Shown: piece after piece, positions 53,269 through 61,288 of the stretch | Layout of the letters: each line of letters begins with the position of its first letter | Position numbering within the stretch: position 1 is the first letter of the stretch | DNA from: Hydrotalea sp. | Lineage (GTDB): Bacteria; Bacteroidota; Bacteroidia; Chitinophagales; Chitinophagaceae | Assembly (NCBI GenBank): GCA_022402565.1 | Contig: JAKRSC010000008.1 | Span: forward strand, 124,001-188,000 | Length of the DNA: 64,000 nt | Direction of reading: 5' to 3' | Translations under genes and position numbers: made by a program | The notes under the pieces: generated by a model | The model's database searches: none | Told to the model about the DNA's origin: nothing | What the model saw: the letters and a program-made list of their open reading frames with translations, nothing else

Positions 53269-53338
53269 GCAATTTGGCGTGTTTATACAGGATAAAATAA
53301 CTGCCGGGCTTACCAAAAGGGTGAGCCCGGTTTTTTTT
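53253..53338 (+). terminator. His operon transcription attenuator
   Basis: Terminator: CCGGGCTTACC (53304-53314) pairs with GGTGAGCCCGG (53320-53330), followed by eight T. Antiterminator: GGTAAGC (53264-53270) is the exact complement of GCTTACC (53308-53314), which sits inside the terminator stem. Protector: CTTGCCCC (53253-53260) can pair with GGGGTAAG (53262-53269), masking the antiterminator strand. A ribosome stalled at the His codons would leave the antiterminator strand free, allowing read-through; one that reaches the stop codon covers it, allowing termination. Confidence 0.88.
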
Positions 53339-53352
53339 AAACCAATTTACAT

Positions 53353-54204
53353 ATGTTAAAAATTGCTATTCAAAAATCTGGTCGACTATCAGAAGACTCT
53401 CTAAAACTGCTGAAGGACTGTGGAATTGACTTAAGAAATGTAAAAGACAGGTTGAGAACTGAATCAGATAATTTTCCTGTTGAGGTTTTCTTCCTTAGAG
53501 ATGATGATATTCCTCAATATGTTGAAGACGGCGTGGCAGATATTGGATTTGTGGGTGAGAATGTCGTGTACGAGAAAAAGAAGGCAGTTCAGGTGCGGGA
53601 GAAACTTGGATTTGGGAAGTGTCGATTAAGCATTGCGGTTAAAAAGTCAGACGATTATTCAGCCGTTTCTTTTCTACAAGGCAAGAAAATTGCTACTTCT
53701 TATCCAGTTTTGGTGCAAGATTATTTGGATAAGAAGGGTATTTCTGCAGAAATTCATGAAATCAGTGGCAGTGTTGAAATTGCTCCTGGTATTGGTCTTG
53801 CAGATGCGGTTTGTGATTTAGTAAGCAGTGGTTCTACTTTGTTTATGAATGGGTTGAAGGAAGTGGAAAACATTTTGCAGTCGCAGGCTGTTCTGATAAC
53901 TGGAAAACACTTGGATAAAGAGAAAGAGCAAATACTCGAGCGATTGCTTTTTAGAATGCAAGCAGTTAAAAAAGCAAAAAATAATAAGTATGTCTTACTG
54001 AATGCTCCCAATGATCAACTTCAAAAAATTATTGCTCTTTTACCTGGCATGAAAAGTCCAACAGTACTGCCTTTGGCAGAGCCGGGTTGGAGTAGTGTTC
54101 ACAGCGTGATTGAAGAAAATGATTTTTGGAACATCATTGAGCAACTCAAGGATAATGGCGCTCAAGGTATTTTAGTGGTCCCTATAGAAAAAATGATCGT
54201 ATAA
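53353..54204 (+). CDS. hisG: ATP phosphoribosyltransferase, long form
   Basis: First enzyme of histidine synthesis. It has 283 residues: the long (hexameric) form with a C-terminal ACT-like regulatory domain, so no HisZ is needed. The N-terminus LKIAIQKSGRLSEDSLKLL and the phosphate-binding DLVSSGSTLFMNGLK (around residue 155) are characteristic. The stop codon touches the hisD ATG (TAAATG), so the two are coupled. Confidence 0.96.
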   Translation: MLKIAIQKSGRLSEDSLKLLKDCGIDLRNVKDRLRTESDNFPVEVFFLRDDDIPQYVEDGVADIGFVGENVVYEKKKAVQVREKLGFGKCRLSIAVKKSDDYSAVSFLQGKKIATSYPVLVQDYLDKKGISAEIHEISGSVEIAPGIGLADAVCDLVSSGSTLFMNGLKEVENILQSQAVLITGKHLDKEKEQILERLLFRMQAVKKAKNNKYVLLNAPNDQLQKIIALLPGMKSPTVLPLAEPGWSSVHSVIEENDFWNIIEQLKDNGAQGILVVPIEKMIV

Positions 54205-55497
54205 ATGAAAGTATTTATCAATCCTTCTAAAGCCGAATGGCCGTCTATACTAGCACGGCCTGTTATGAATATTCAACAAGCGCTTGAAAAGGTACGTCCT
54301 ATTTTAAAAGACGTTCAATCTCGGGGAGATGAGGCGCTTAGAGAATGGACAAAAAAACTCGATGGGGTTGATCTCAATGAGCTTTCAGTTTCTAGTAGTG
54401 AAGTTGATTTTGCTGATAATAGTTTAAGTAGTGAATTAAAGCAAGCAATTCAGATTGCTGCAAAAAACATTGAAAAGTTTCATGCACATCAACTGACTGA
54501 ACCAGTAGTTATTGAAACCATGTTAGGCATCCGTTGTTGGAGAAAATCCATTGCAATGGAGTCTGTTGGTATCTATATTCCTGGTGGTTCGGCTCCATTG
54601 TTTTCAACTGTTCTCATGTTGGGTATTCCAGCTAGATTAGCTGGATGTAAAGAGGTGGTTTTATGTTCACCTCCAAATTCTGAAGGACAGTTACACCCAG
54701 CAATTTTGTATGCAGCGAAATTAGTAGGAGTTACAAAAATTTTTAAAGTAGGAGGGGCACAGGCAATTGCTGCAATGGCTTATGGAACAGAAAGTATCCC
54801 TTCAGTTGTAAAAATATTTGGTCCAGGTAATCAATATGTAACTGCTGCAAAGCAATGGGTGCAAAGTGAAGGTATAGCAATTGATATGCCAGCTGGTCCT
54901 AGTGAAGTTTGTGTTTGGGCCGATGAAACTGCTATTCCCGATTTTGTGGCTGCAGATTTGTTAAGTCAAGCTGAACATGGCCCAGATAGTCAAGTTTTGC
55001 TCATTACCACTGATTCGAAATTCCCTAATAAAGTGCAATCAAGTATTCAAGAACAACTAAAAAAACTTTCAAGAGCTTCAATTGCAAATGCAGCTTTAGA
55101 TAATAGCAGAATTGTAGTTGTTGAAGATAATTATACAGCGCTTGCAATGGTGAATGCTTATGCCGCAGAACATTTAATTATTGCTACTAAGCAAGCTCTA
55201 CAAGACTCTGAATTGGTTACTAATGCTGGTTCGATCTTTATTGGGCATTACTCTCCTGAAAGTGCAGGTGATTATGCAAGTGGCACAAATCACACTCTGC
55301 CAACAAATGGTTATGCAAAAGCATACAGTGGAGTAAGTGTAGATAGTTTTGTAAAGAAAGTCACTTTTCAAGAGTTAACGAAAGAAGGCATTGTAGGATT
55401 GTCAGGTACTGTTGAAGCAATGGCGAATGCAGAGGGATTACAAGCGCATGCATACGCTGTTACCGTAAGAGTTGAACATATTAAAAATAATAATTGA
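54205..55497 (+). CDS. hisD: Histidinol dehydrogenase
   Basis: A 430-residue zinc enzyme carrying out the last two oxidations of histidine synthesis. IYIPGGSAPLFSTVLMLGIP, FKVGGAQAIAAMAYGTE, GPGNQYVTAAK, MPAGPSEV, DLLSQAEHGPDSQ and the C-terminal EGLQAHAYAVTVR are all in place. Immediately follows hisG. Confidence 0.97.
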   Translation: MKVFINPSKAEWPSILARPVMNIQQALEKVRPILKDVQSRGDEALREWTKKLDGVDLNELSVSSSEVDFADNSLSSELKQAIQIAAKNIEKFHAHQLTEPVVIETMLGIRCWRKSIAMESVGIYIPGGSAPLFSTVLMLGIPARLAGCKEVVLCSPPNSEGQLHPAILYAAKLVGVTKIFKVGGAQAIAAMAYGTESIPSVVKIFGPGNQYVTAAKQWVQSEGIAIDMPAGPSEVCVWADETAIPDFVAADLLSQAEHGPDSQVLLITTDSKFPNKVQSSIQEQLKKLSRASIANAALDNSRIVVVEDNYTALAMVNAYAAEHLIIATKQALQDSELVTNAGSIFIGHYSPESAGDYASGTNHTLPTNGYAKAYSGVSVDSFVKKVTFQELTKEGIVGLSGTVEAMANAEGLQAHAYAVTVRVEHIKNNN

Positions 55498-55507
55498 TTT
55501 TAGATTC

Positions 55508-56569
55508 ATGACATTCGATTTACAGACATTGGTTCGGCCAAATATTGCAGCGCTAACACCTTATTCATCCGCAAGAGATGAGTTTTCTGGCACTGCTCAG
55601 GTATTTCTAGATGCGAATGAAAATAGTTTAGGAAGTCCACTTAAAAAGTGGTTTCATCGCTATCCCGATCCACAACAAATGGCGGTTAAAGCAAAATTAG
55701 CAACTATAAAGTCGGTTGATCCTTCTAATTTGCTGTTAGGTAACGGTAGTGATGAGTGTATTGATATTTTATTTAGATGTTTCTGTGAACCCGGTAAAGA
55801 CAATGTAGTTATTTGTCCGCCTACCTATGGTATGTATGAGGTAAGTGCTGATATCAACAATATTGAAATCAGAAAAGCTATGTTGCTCGATGATTATCAA
55901 TTGAACTTGGCGCATATTGAGCAGTTGGTTGATGCGCATACAAAGATTATCTGGTTGTGTTCTCCTAATAATCCAACAGGAAATTCATTGCTACGAGAAG
56001 ACATAGCTTATGTATTGAATAATTTCAATGGATTGGTAGTATTGGATGAAGCTTACATCAACTTTTCCAAACAAAAATCTTGGATTCAGGAGTTGCAAGA
56101 CTATCCAAATCTTGTGATTCTTCAAACAATGAGTAAAGCTTGGGGATTAGCTGGATTGCGATTAGGTATTACCGTTGCATCGAGGGAAATTATTGCAATT
56201 ATGAATAAGGTTAAGCCACCTTATAATATAAATCAGGCTACTCAAGATTTGATGTTAGAAGCATTAGAGGAAGTTGGCATGGTGAATGATATGATTCGAG
56301 AAATTGTAGCTATGCGCGACGCACTCATTCCAGTCTTTGAAAGTATGCCAATAGTTGAAAAAGTGTATCCAAGTGATGCAAACTTTTTTCTTGTGAAAAT
56401 AAAAGAAGCAAGAGCTGTTTATGAATTTTTACTTACAAAAGGCATCGTAGTAAGAGATAGAAGTAAAGTAGTGCTCTGTGACGATTGTTTACGAATAACT
56501 GTGGGAACAGAACATGAAAACACATTACTTGTAGATGCTTTTGCTGAGTGGATCAATCAAAAACAATAA
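55508..56569 (+). CDS. hisC: Histidinol-phosphate aminotransferase
   Basis: A 353-residue fold-type I PLP enzyme from ATG 55508. The PLP lysine lies in QTMSKAWGLAGLRLG (about residue 215), with LGNGSDECID, SPNNPTGN and VLDEAYINF. An open frame of 36 bases upstream overlaps nothing conserved. 10 bp after hisD. Confidence 0.95.
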   Translation: MTFDLQTLVRPNIAALTPYSSARDEFSGTAQVFLDANENSLGSPLKKWFHRYPDPQQMAVKAKLATIKSVDPSNLLLGNGSDECIDILFRCFCEPGKDNVVICPPTYGMYEVSADINNIEIRKAMLLDDYQLNLAHIEQLVDAHTKIIWLCSPNNPTGNSLLREDIAYVLNNFNGLVVLDEAYINFSKQKSWIQELQDYPNLVILQTMSKAWGLAGLRLGITVASREIIAIMNKVKPPYNINQATQDLMLEALEEVGMVNDMIREIVAMRDALIPVFESMPIVEKVYPSDANFFLVKIKEARAVYEFLLTKGIVVRDRSKVVLCDDCLRITVGTEHENTLLVDAFAEWINQKQ

Positions 56570-56577
56570 CTTTAATT

Positions 56578-57876
56578 ATGAAATACTTACAACTTTCCAA
56601 AAATGTTGCAATAGCAGCACTAAGTTTAGTAGCAACCACCTCTTTTGCAAAAGAGAATGATCCGCCTGCTAAAAAACCAGCCGATGAAATAAAAAATGCA
56701 GGTTTGACTCTACCAAAAGGATTTTCAGCTGAATCTGTTGTTGATAGCATGGGTGCCGTAAGGCATATTGTAGTGGACCAATCAGGTATACTTTACGCAA
56801 AGTTGGAAAGAAGAAGAGTAGCCAGTGGTTGGACAGGTGTAAGAGCTCTTCAGCTAAACGGAAACGCAAAAGCAACTGAACTTGCAGGTTTTGGTGATTA
56901 TACAGGGACTGGAATTTTAATCAAGAATAACTATTTGTATACTTCATCTAATAGTGAAGTATTTCGGTATAAGTTGGTTAATGGCAAAGTACAAAATCCC
57001 AGTCAGCCAGAAGTTATTGTTACTGGATTGATTGATAAAAGACAGCATGCTTCAAAATCAATTGCCATTGATGATGCAGATAATTTGTACGTTAATATTG
57101 GTGCACCTTCTAATGTTTGTCAAGAAAAGGATCGAGTGAAAGGCTCACCTGGAATGATGCCTTGTCCAATTTTAGATTCGGCTGGCGGTATTTGGAAGTT
57201 TTCAGCTAGCAAGCAAAAGCAATCTTATGCAGAAGGAAAGCGATACGCAACAGGACTTAGAAACGTAGTAGGTCTTGATTGGAACTCAAAGGAAAATGCA
57301 TTATATGTTACAGTTCATGGAAGAGATATGTTATTTCAGCATTTTCCTGAAATGTTTGATCAAAAGTTAGGCGCTGAATTACCAGCAGAGACCATGTATA
57401 AACTAAAGGAAGGTGATCATGCAGGTTGGCCTTATGCTTTCTGGGATCAAGGTCAAAAAAAGTATATCCTAAGTCCTGAATATGGTGGTGATGGTAAAAA
57501 AGAACCAACACAAAAATTCACACCACCAGTAATGGATTTCCCTGGACACCTTGCGCCCAATGCATTACTTTTTTATACCGGAAATATGTTTCCTGAAAGG
57601 TATAAGAATGGTGCATTCATTGCTTTCAGAGGCTCTTGGAATAGGGCCCCAGAACCTCAAAGTGGATACTTCATTGTTTTTGTTCCTTTCGAAAAGGGCA
57701 AGCCTACCGGCAAGTGGGAAATTTTTGCAGAAGGATTTAAAGGGAAAGAACTTATTATTAATCCGAATGATGCCTTATATAGACCATGTGGTCTTGCTCA
57801 GGGACCAGATGGATCACTCTATATTTCAGAAGACAACAAAGGCAAGATTTGGCGGGTAACTTATATTGGACAATAA
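56578..57876 (+). CDS. PQQ-dependent sugar dehydrogenase-like (sorbosone/glucose dehydrogenase fold)
   Basis: A 432-residue exported protein from ATG 56578 with a signal peptide (ending LVATTSFA). The mature part is a six-bladed propeller with the family's segments DNLYVNIGAPSNVC, ATGLRNVVGLDWN, YVTVHGRDMLFQHFPEMF, GDHAGWPYAFWD and CGLAQGPDGSLYISED. The family oxidises sugars or related alcohols in the periplasm using pyrroloquinoline quinone. Whether this host makes PQQ cannot be told. It is 8 bp after hisC and 2 bp before a cytochrome c gene, inside the his operon. Confidence 0.82.
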   Translation: MKYLQLSKNVAIAALSLVATTSFAKENDPPAKKPADEIKNAGLTLPKGFSAESVVDSMGAVRHIVVDQSGILYAKLERRRVASGWTGVRALQLNGNAKATELAGFGDYTGTGILIKNNYLYTSSNSEVFRYKLVNGKVQNPSQPEVIVTGLIDKRQHASKSIAIDDADNLYVNIGAPSNVCQEKDRVKGSPGMMPCPILDSAGGIWKFSASKQKQSYAEGKRYATGLRNVVGLDWNSKENALYVTVHGRDMLFQHFPEMFDQKLGAELPAETMYKLKEGDHAGWPYAFWDQGQKKYILSPEYGGDGKKEPTQKFTPPVMDFPGHLAPNALLFYTGNMFPERYKNGAFIAFRGSWNRAPEPQSGYFIVFVPFEKGKPTGKWEIFAEGFKGKELIINPNDALYRPCGLAQGPDGSLYISEDNKGKIWRVTYIGQ

Positions 57877-57878
57877 TT

Positions 57879-58289
57879 ATGAAACTTAAGAGTATAAGTA
57901 TCGCTTTACTTGTTATAGCTTCTGCCATCAGTTTTTTATCCTTTCAACCCAAATCAGATGTCATGGAGAGGGGAAAAAAATTGTATCAATCAGAATGTTT
58001 GGCTTGCCACCAAGCCGATGGAAAAGGTGTTTCTAGATTGGCCCCAACATTGGTTAAAACTCCATGGGTGCTTGGCGATAAGAAAGTTTTAATTGACATT
58101 GTCTTAAATGGCGTAAGTGGATTGGAAGTAGAAGGCGAATATTTTTATAATCCAATGCCTGATCATAGCAGATTGACTGATAAGGAAATTGCAGATGTGC
58201 TCACTTTTGTACGAAACAGTTTTGGGAATAAAGCAAGCGTAGTCTCTGCTGAAGAAGTCAAGCAAAGACGATTAGCGAAAAAGAAATAA
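57879..58289 (+). CDS. Class I cytochrome c, periplasmic
   Basis: A 136-residue protein with a signal peptide (MKLKSISIALLVIASAISFL) and a single haem c site: C40-L-A-C43-H44, with Met93 in YNPMPDHS as the likely axial ligand. It is the natural electron acceptor for the adjacent PQQ-type dehydrogenase. Start at ATG 57879; a long open frame upstream is within the previous gene. It ends 1 bp before hisB. Confidence 0.88.
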   Translation: MKLKSISIALLVIASAISFLSFQPKSDVMERGKKLYQSECLACHQADGKGVSRLAPTLVKTPWVLGDKKVLIDIVLNGVSGLEVEGEYFYNPMPDHSRLTDKEIADVLTFVRNSFGNKASVVSAEEVKQRRLAKKK

Positions 58290-58290
58290 C

Positions 58291-59421
58291 ATGAAATCGA
58301 TTTTATTTTTGGATAGAGATGGTGTGATTTTACAAGAGCCTCCTCAGGATTTTCAAATTGATCATATTGATAAAACAAGTTTTGTTCCTGGATCTATTTC
58401 AGCATTGAGTCAAATCGCTTCACAATTCGATTTTCATAAAGTGCTTGTAACAAATCAAGATGGTTTGGGAACTTCTAGTTATCCAGAAGACACCTTTTGG
58501 CCTTTTCAAAATTTGATGCTGAGAACTTTAGAGGGAGAGGGGTTTGTGTTCGATGAAATTTGCATAGATCGCAGTTTTGCAAGTGATCCATTACCGACTC
58601 GTAAACCAGGTATTGGTATGGTTCAATACTATCTGAATAATCCAAATTTCGATTTGAATCATTCATTTGTGGTGGGGGATCGATTGACAGATATGCAGTT
58701 GGCAAAAAATATTGGTTGTAAGGGAATATTAATACTGAATCCTTTACATAATTATGATTCAGCAACCCTTGAATCGCTAACTGATATTATTGCATTGAAA
58801 GCAACTTCTTGGACAGAGATAGTAGCATTCCTTAAATTAAGTATGCGCACGGTTGATCATCAACGCTATACAAACGAAACAAAAATTGATGTGTCATTAA
58901 ATATGGATGGCACAGGTAAAGCTGATATACATACAGGACTTGGTTTTTTTGATCATATGTTAGATCAAATTGCCCGTCATGGTAGTATTGATCTTGCTAT
59001 TCGAGTCCAGGGCGATTTACATATTGACGAGCACCATACCATTGAAGACACAGGACTGGCCTTAGGCGAAGCTTTTGCTAAAGCGCTGTTAGATAAAAGA
59101 GGCATGGAAAGATATGGTTTTGCACTCCCAATGGATGAAGCTTCAGCAAAAGTTTTAATTGATTTTGGTGGAAGACCTTGGATTGTTTGGAACGCAAGTT
59201 TTTCAAGGGAGAAAATTGGAGATATGCCTACTGAAATGTTTTTTCATTTCTTCAAGTCGTTTAGTGATGCCGCCAAGTGTAATCTTCATATTGAATGTAC
59301 CGGAGATAATGAGCACCATAAAATTGAGTCAATTTTTAAAGCTTTCGCAAAGGCAATTAGGATGGCGGTTAAAAGAAATCCGTTTAGTAATCAATTGCCC
59401 AGTACCAAAGGAGTTTTATAG
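58291..59421 (+). CDS. hisB: Bifunctional histidinol-phosphatase/imidazoleglycerol-phosphate dehydratase
   Basis: A 376-residue fusion. The N-terminal HAD phosphatase (FLDRDGVI, nucleophile D8 and D10; TNQDGLGT; VGDRLTDMQLAKNIGCKGI) is joined to an IGP dehydratase (FDHMLDQIARHG, DEHHTIEDTGLALGEAF, TGDNEHHKIESIFKAFAKA). The fused form is usual in Bacteroidota and enterobacteria. hisH, hisA, hisF and hisI do not follow in this window, so the operon is split. Confidence 0.95.
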   Translation: MKSILFLDRDGVILQEPPQDFQIDHIDKTSFVPGSISALSQIASQFDFHKVLVTNQDGLGTSSYPEDTFWPFQNLMLRTLEGEGFVFDEICIDRSFASDPLPTRKPGIGMVQYYLNNPNFDLNHSFVVGDRLTDMQLAKNIGCKGILILNPLHNYDSATLESLTDIIALKATSWTEIVAFLKLSMRTVDHQRYTNETKIDVSLNMDGTGKADIHTGLGFFDHMLDQIARHGSIDLAIRVQGDLHIDEHHTIEDTGLALGEAFAKALLDKRGMERYGFALPMDEASAKVLIDFGGRPWIVWNASFSREKIGDMPTEMFFHFFKSFSDAAKCNLHIECTGDNEHHKIESIFKAFAKAIRMAVKRNPFSNQLPSTKGVL

Positions 59422-59500
59422 ACAGCAGTTATATCTGGATGGGCTTAATTGATTTTTGAATAAGAAAAATGTGCAATTTGCTGCTCCAAATAAATCAATT

Positions 59501-60523
59501 ATGAGAAAACTATACTGGGTTTTACTAGGATTGTTTCTTTTTAATCAGGCAAGTGCTCAACAAGATAGCACCAATTCTGGAGGGTTCAATTTTGAGGATG
59601 TAGATGCTACTCCAATAAAACGTTATGCTTCTCAAAAGGTATTAAATCAATCACCTAACAGATTCATTTCTATAGGCTATGAATACCAAGGCGGGTTTGA
59701 TTACCAAGAGCCTCTGATTGGAATCGGTTTTCTTCCTGCAAATTTAGATGCACGACTACGTAGAGCTAGTGGATTAAGAATTTCCTCAAATAACCCAATC
59801 ATTTCTAGAAACAAGTTTATATGGAGTTTAGGAGTTAATTATTGGAATACTACAATACCCGTTGCTGAGGCTAATCCATTTAAAAGCGAGCTATTGAATA
59901 GTATGTCAGGAGGATTGCATTCAGCAGGTATTAACTCTACCATTTTTAAGCCTTTCAATGAGAAGAATTTTTTAATTGTTCAGGCTTCAGCTGATGCAAA
60001 CTTCTCAGCTAACTCATTAGATCAAGTTACTTCACAAGCATTAACATTTAGTGCTTCCGCAGTATATGGTTGGAAAAAGTCGGATAATTTGATGTGGGGA
60101 TTAGGTATTGCTAGAACATATAGATTAGGTAGAATTATATATGTACCTGTATGGATGTATAACAAAACATTTAATGATAAGTGGGGTGTTGAAGTATTGT
60201 TGCCAGCAAGGGCGCATGTTCGTAGAAACATCAATAGCAAATCCCTTATGTTGGCTGGGTTTGAATTGGAAGGAAATCAGTATGCACTGTATCAGCCAGG
60301 AAGAACAACGACTTTTTTACAAAGAGGTGAAATCAAACCAAGGATTAGTTACGAAAGGAGCTTATCTGGTTTTTGGTGGATCAGTATTCAAGCAGGATAC
60401 AGAGTCAATGGCAGGTTTGTAGTAGTTGACAAGTACGATGGTGGCGATAAAAGAGAAATTGTGGCGCCAACAATTGGAAATCCCTTCTACTTTAATATTT
60501 CGCTCAATCTTGTTAGTTTATAA
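59501..60523 (+). CDS. Exported protein, probable outer-membrane beta-barrel
   Basis: A 340-residue protein from ATG 59501 with a signal peptide (MRKLYWVLLGLFLFNQASAQ). The mature part has many alternating hydrophobic strands and aromatic girdle residues and ends with FYFNISLNLVSL, a terminal strand signal. It resembles DUF6268-type outer-membrane barrels, though I am not certain of the family. It is 79 bp after hisB and may be read through from the his promoter. A terminator follows. Confidence 0.6.
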   Translation: MRKLYWVLLGLFLFNQASAQQDSTNSGGFNFEDVDATPIKRYASQKVLNQSPNRFISIGYEYQGGFDYQEPLIGIGFLPANLDARLRRASGLRISSNNPIISRNKFIWSLGVNYWNTTIPVAEANPFKSELLNSMSGGLHSAGINSTIFKPFNEKNFLIVQASADANFSANSLDQVTSQALTFSASAVYGWKKSDNLMWGLGIARTYRLGRIIYVPVWMYNKTFNDKWGVEVLLPARAHVRRNINSKSLMLAGFELEGNQYALYQPGRTTTFLQRGEIKPRISYERSLSGFWWISIQAGYRVNGRFVVVDKYDGGDKREIVAPTIGNPFYFNISLNLVSL

Positions 60524-60526
60524 ACA

Positions 60527-60556
60527 AAAAAAGTCCCGCATTTGCGGGACTTTTTT
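60527..60556. terminator. Bidirectional intrinsic terminator
   Basis: GTCCCGC-ATTT-GCGGGAC flanked by A6 on the left and T6 on the right; a strong perfect hairpin that terminates transcripts from both sides. It overlaps the last bases of the convergent DUF2147 gene. Confidence 0.9.
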
Positions 60557-60998
60557 ATTTCTTCAAATTTTGTCGTTTCCAGGTATCCGTTCTACCAAAC
60601 AGTGAGATTCCAACATAACCTCTTACTTCAATGGTGTTGTCATCAATCATTTTAATGGTGCAACTGTAATCTTCTCCACCTTTTGGGTCATAAATTTTTC
60701 CTTCTTCCCATAATCCTTTCTTTACAAACTTAAAGTCGCGCAAGTTTTCCAGTCCAAGAATTGGCCTTGTTTTGAGTTTTTCATCGCTGTTCTTTTTGTC
60801 AACTTTCGCTTTCCCCGTTTCAGGATCAATAGGTTCTTGAAGCCAAATGATTTTTCCAAAGTATTTATCACCTGTTTTGTAAATCTGAACTATTGCTTTA
60901 CCATCGCCAGTTTTCCAATATCCTAAAACAGCATCTGGGTTAGCAAATGCGAAAAGGGATGAGAAAACCAATGCTAGCAAAGTGAACATTTTTTTCAT
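60555..60998 (-). CDS. DUF2147 exported protein
   Basis: A 147-residue protein from ATG 60998 with a signal peptide (MKKMFTLLALVFSSLFAFA). The mature part is a small beta-barrel of the DUF2147 type (VLGYWKTGDGKAIVQIYKTG, LGLENLRDF, YSCTIKMIDDNTIEVRGYVG, GRTDTWKR). The family is common in Bacteroidota and Proteobacteria, with unknown function. The frame is open upstream for 39 bases without signal-peptide character. Confidence 0.85.
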   Translation of the reverse strand: MKKMFTLLALVFSSLFAFANPDAVLGYWKTGDGKAIVQIYKTGDKYFGKIIWLQEPIDPETGKAKVDKKNSDEKLKTRPILGLENLRDFKFVKKGLWEEGKIYDPKGGEDYSCTIKMIDDNTIEVRGYVGISLFGRTDTWKRQNLKK

Positions 60999-61121
60999 AC
61001 TATTACTATTTTGCGGCAATTTAAAAAACTTTCCCAAATCTCTGGAAGTAGAATATCGCTTAAAGCTATAATGATTTGTTAAGCCATTTGTCCAAATTTC
61101 AGCGCTAGCTATTGACTTTTT

Positions 61122-61152
61122 TTTGGCAATTCAAAAAAACCTAGCATATTTG
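61122..61152 (+). promoter_or_regulatory. Predicted promoter of the trp operon
   Basis: TTTG (61122-61125), 19 bp, CATATTTG (61145-61152): a near match to TTTG-N19-21-TAnnTTTG. The box ends 6 nt before the leader peptide ATG, so the leader mRNA starts at or very near the start codon, as in the his operon. Confidence 0.5.
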
Positions 61153-61157
61153 CTTAA

Positions 61158-61211
61158 ATGAAACAAAATAACCAACATCAGTGGTGGCATATCAACCTCA
61201 ATCGGGGCTGA
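61158..61211 (+). CDS. trpL: Trp operon leader peptide
   Basis: A 17-residue frame reading MKQNNQHQWWHINLNRG, with tandem tryptophan codons at 61182-61187 and a TGA stop at 61209-61211. Its position ahead of an attenuator and trpE, and the tandem Trp codons in so short a peptide, identify it. The stop codon overlaps the antiterminator strand, as in the his leader. Confidence 0.9.
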   Translation: MKQNNQHQWWHINLNRG

Positions 61212-61274
61212 TTTGTTATGCATATATGTTGCATCATATTAGATAAGCCCCGGCATTTGTCGGGGCTTATTGCA
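61203..61274 (+). terminator. Trp operon transcription attenuator
   Basis: Terminator: ATAAGCCCCG (61243-61252) pairs perfectly with CGGGGCTTAT (61261-61270), with a poor T-run after it. Antiterminator: CGGGGCT (61203-61209), just at the leader stop codon, is the exact complement of AGCCCCG (61246-61252) in the terminator stem. A ribosome stalled at the Trp codons leaves CGGGGCT free; a ribosome at the stop codon hides it. Confidence 0.85.
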
Positions 61275-61288
61275 TTTTAAGGCTAAAC

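Noticed and set aside
58291-59421. Novel gene fusion of a HAD phosphatase and a dehydratase
   Set aside because: This is the known bifunctional HisB.
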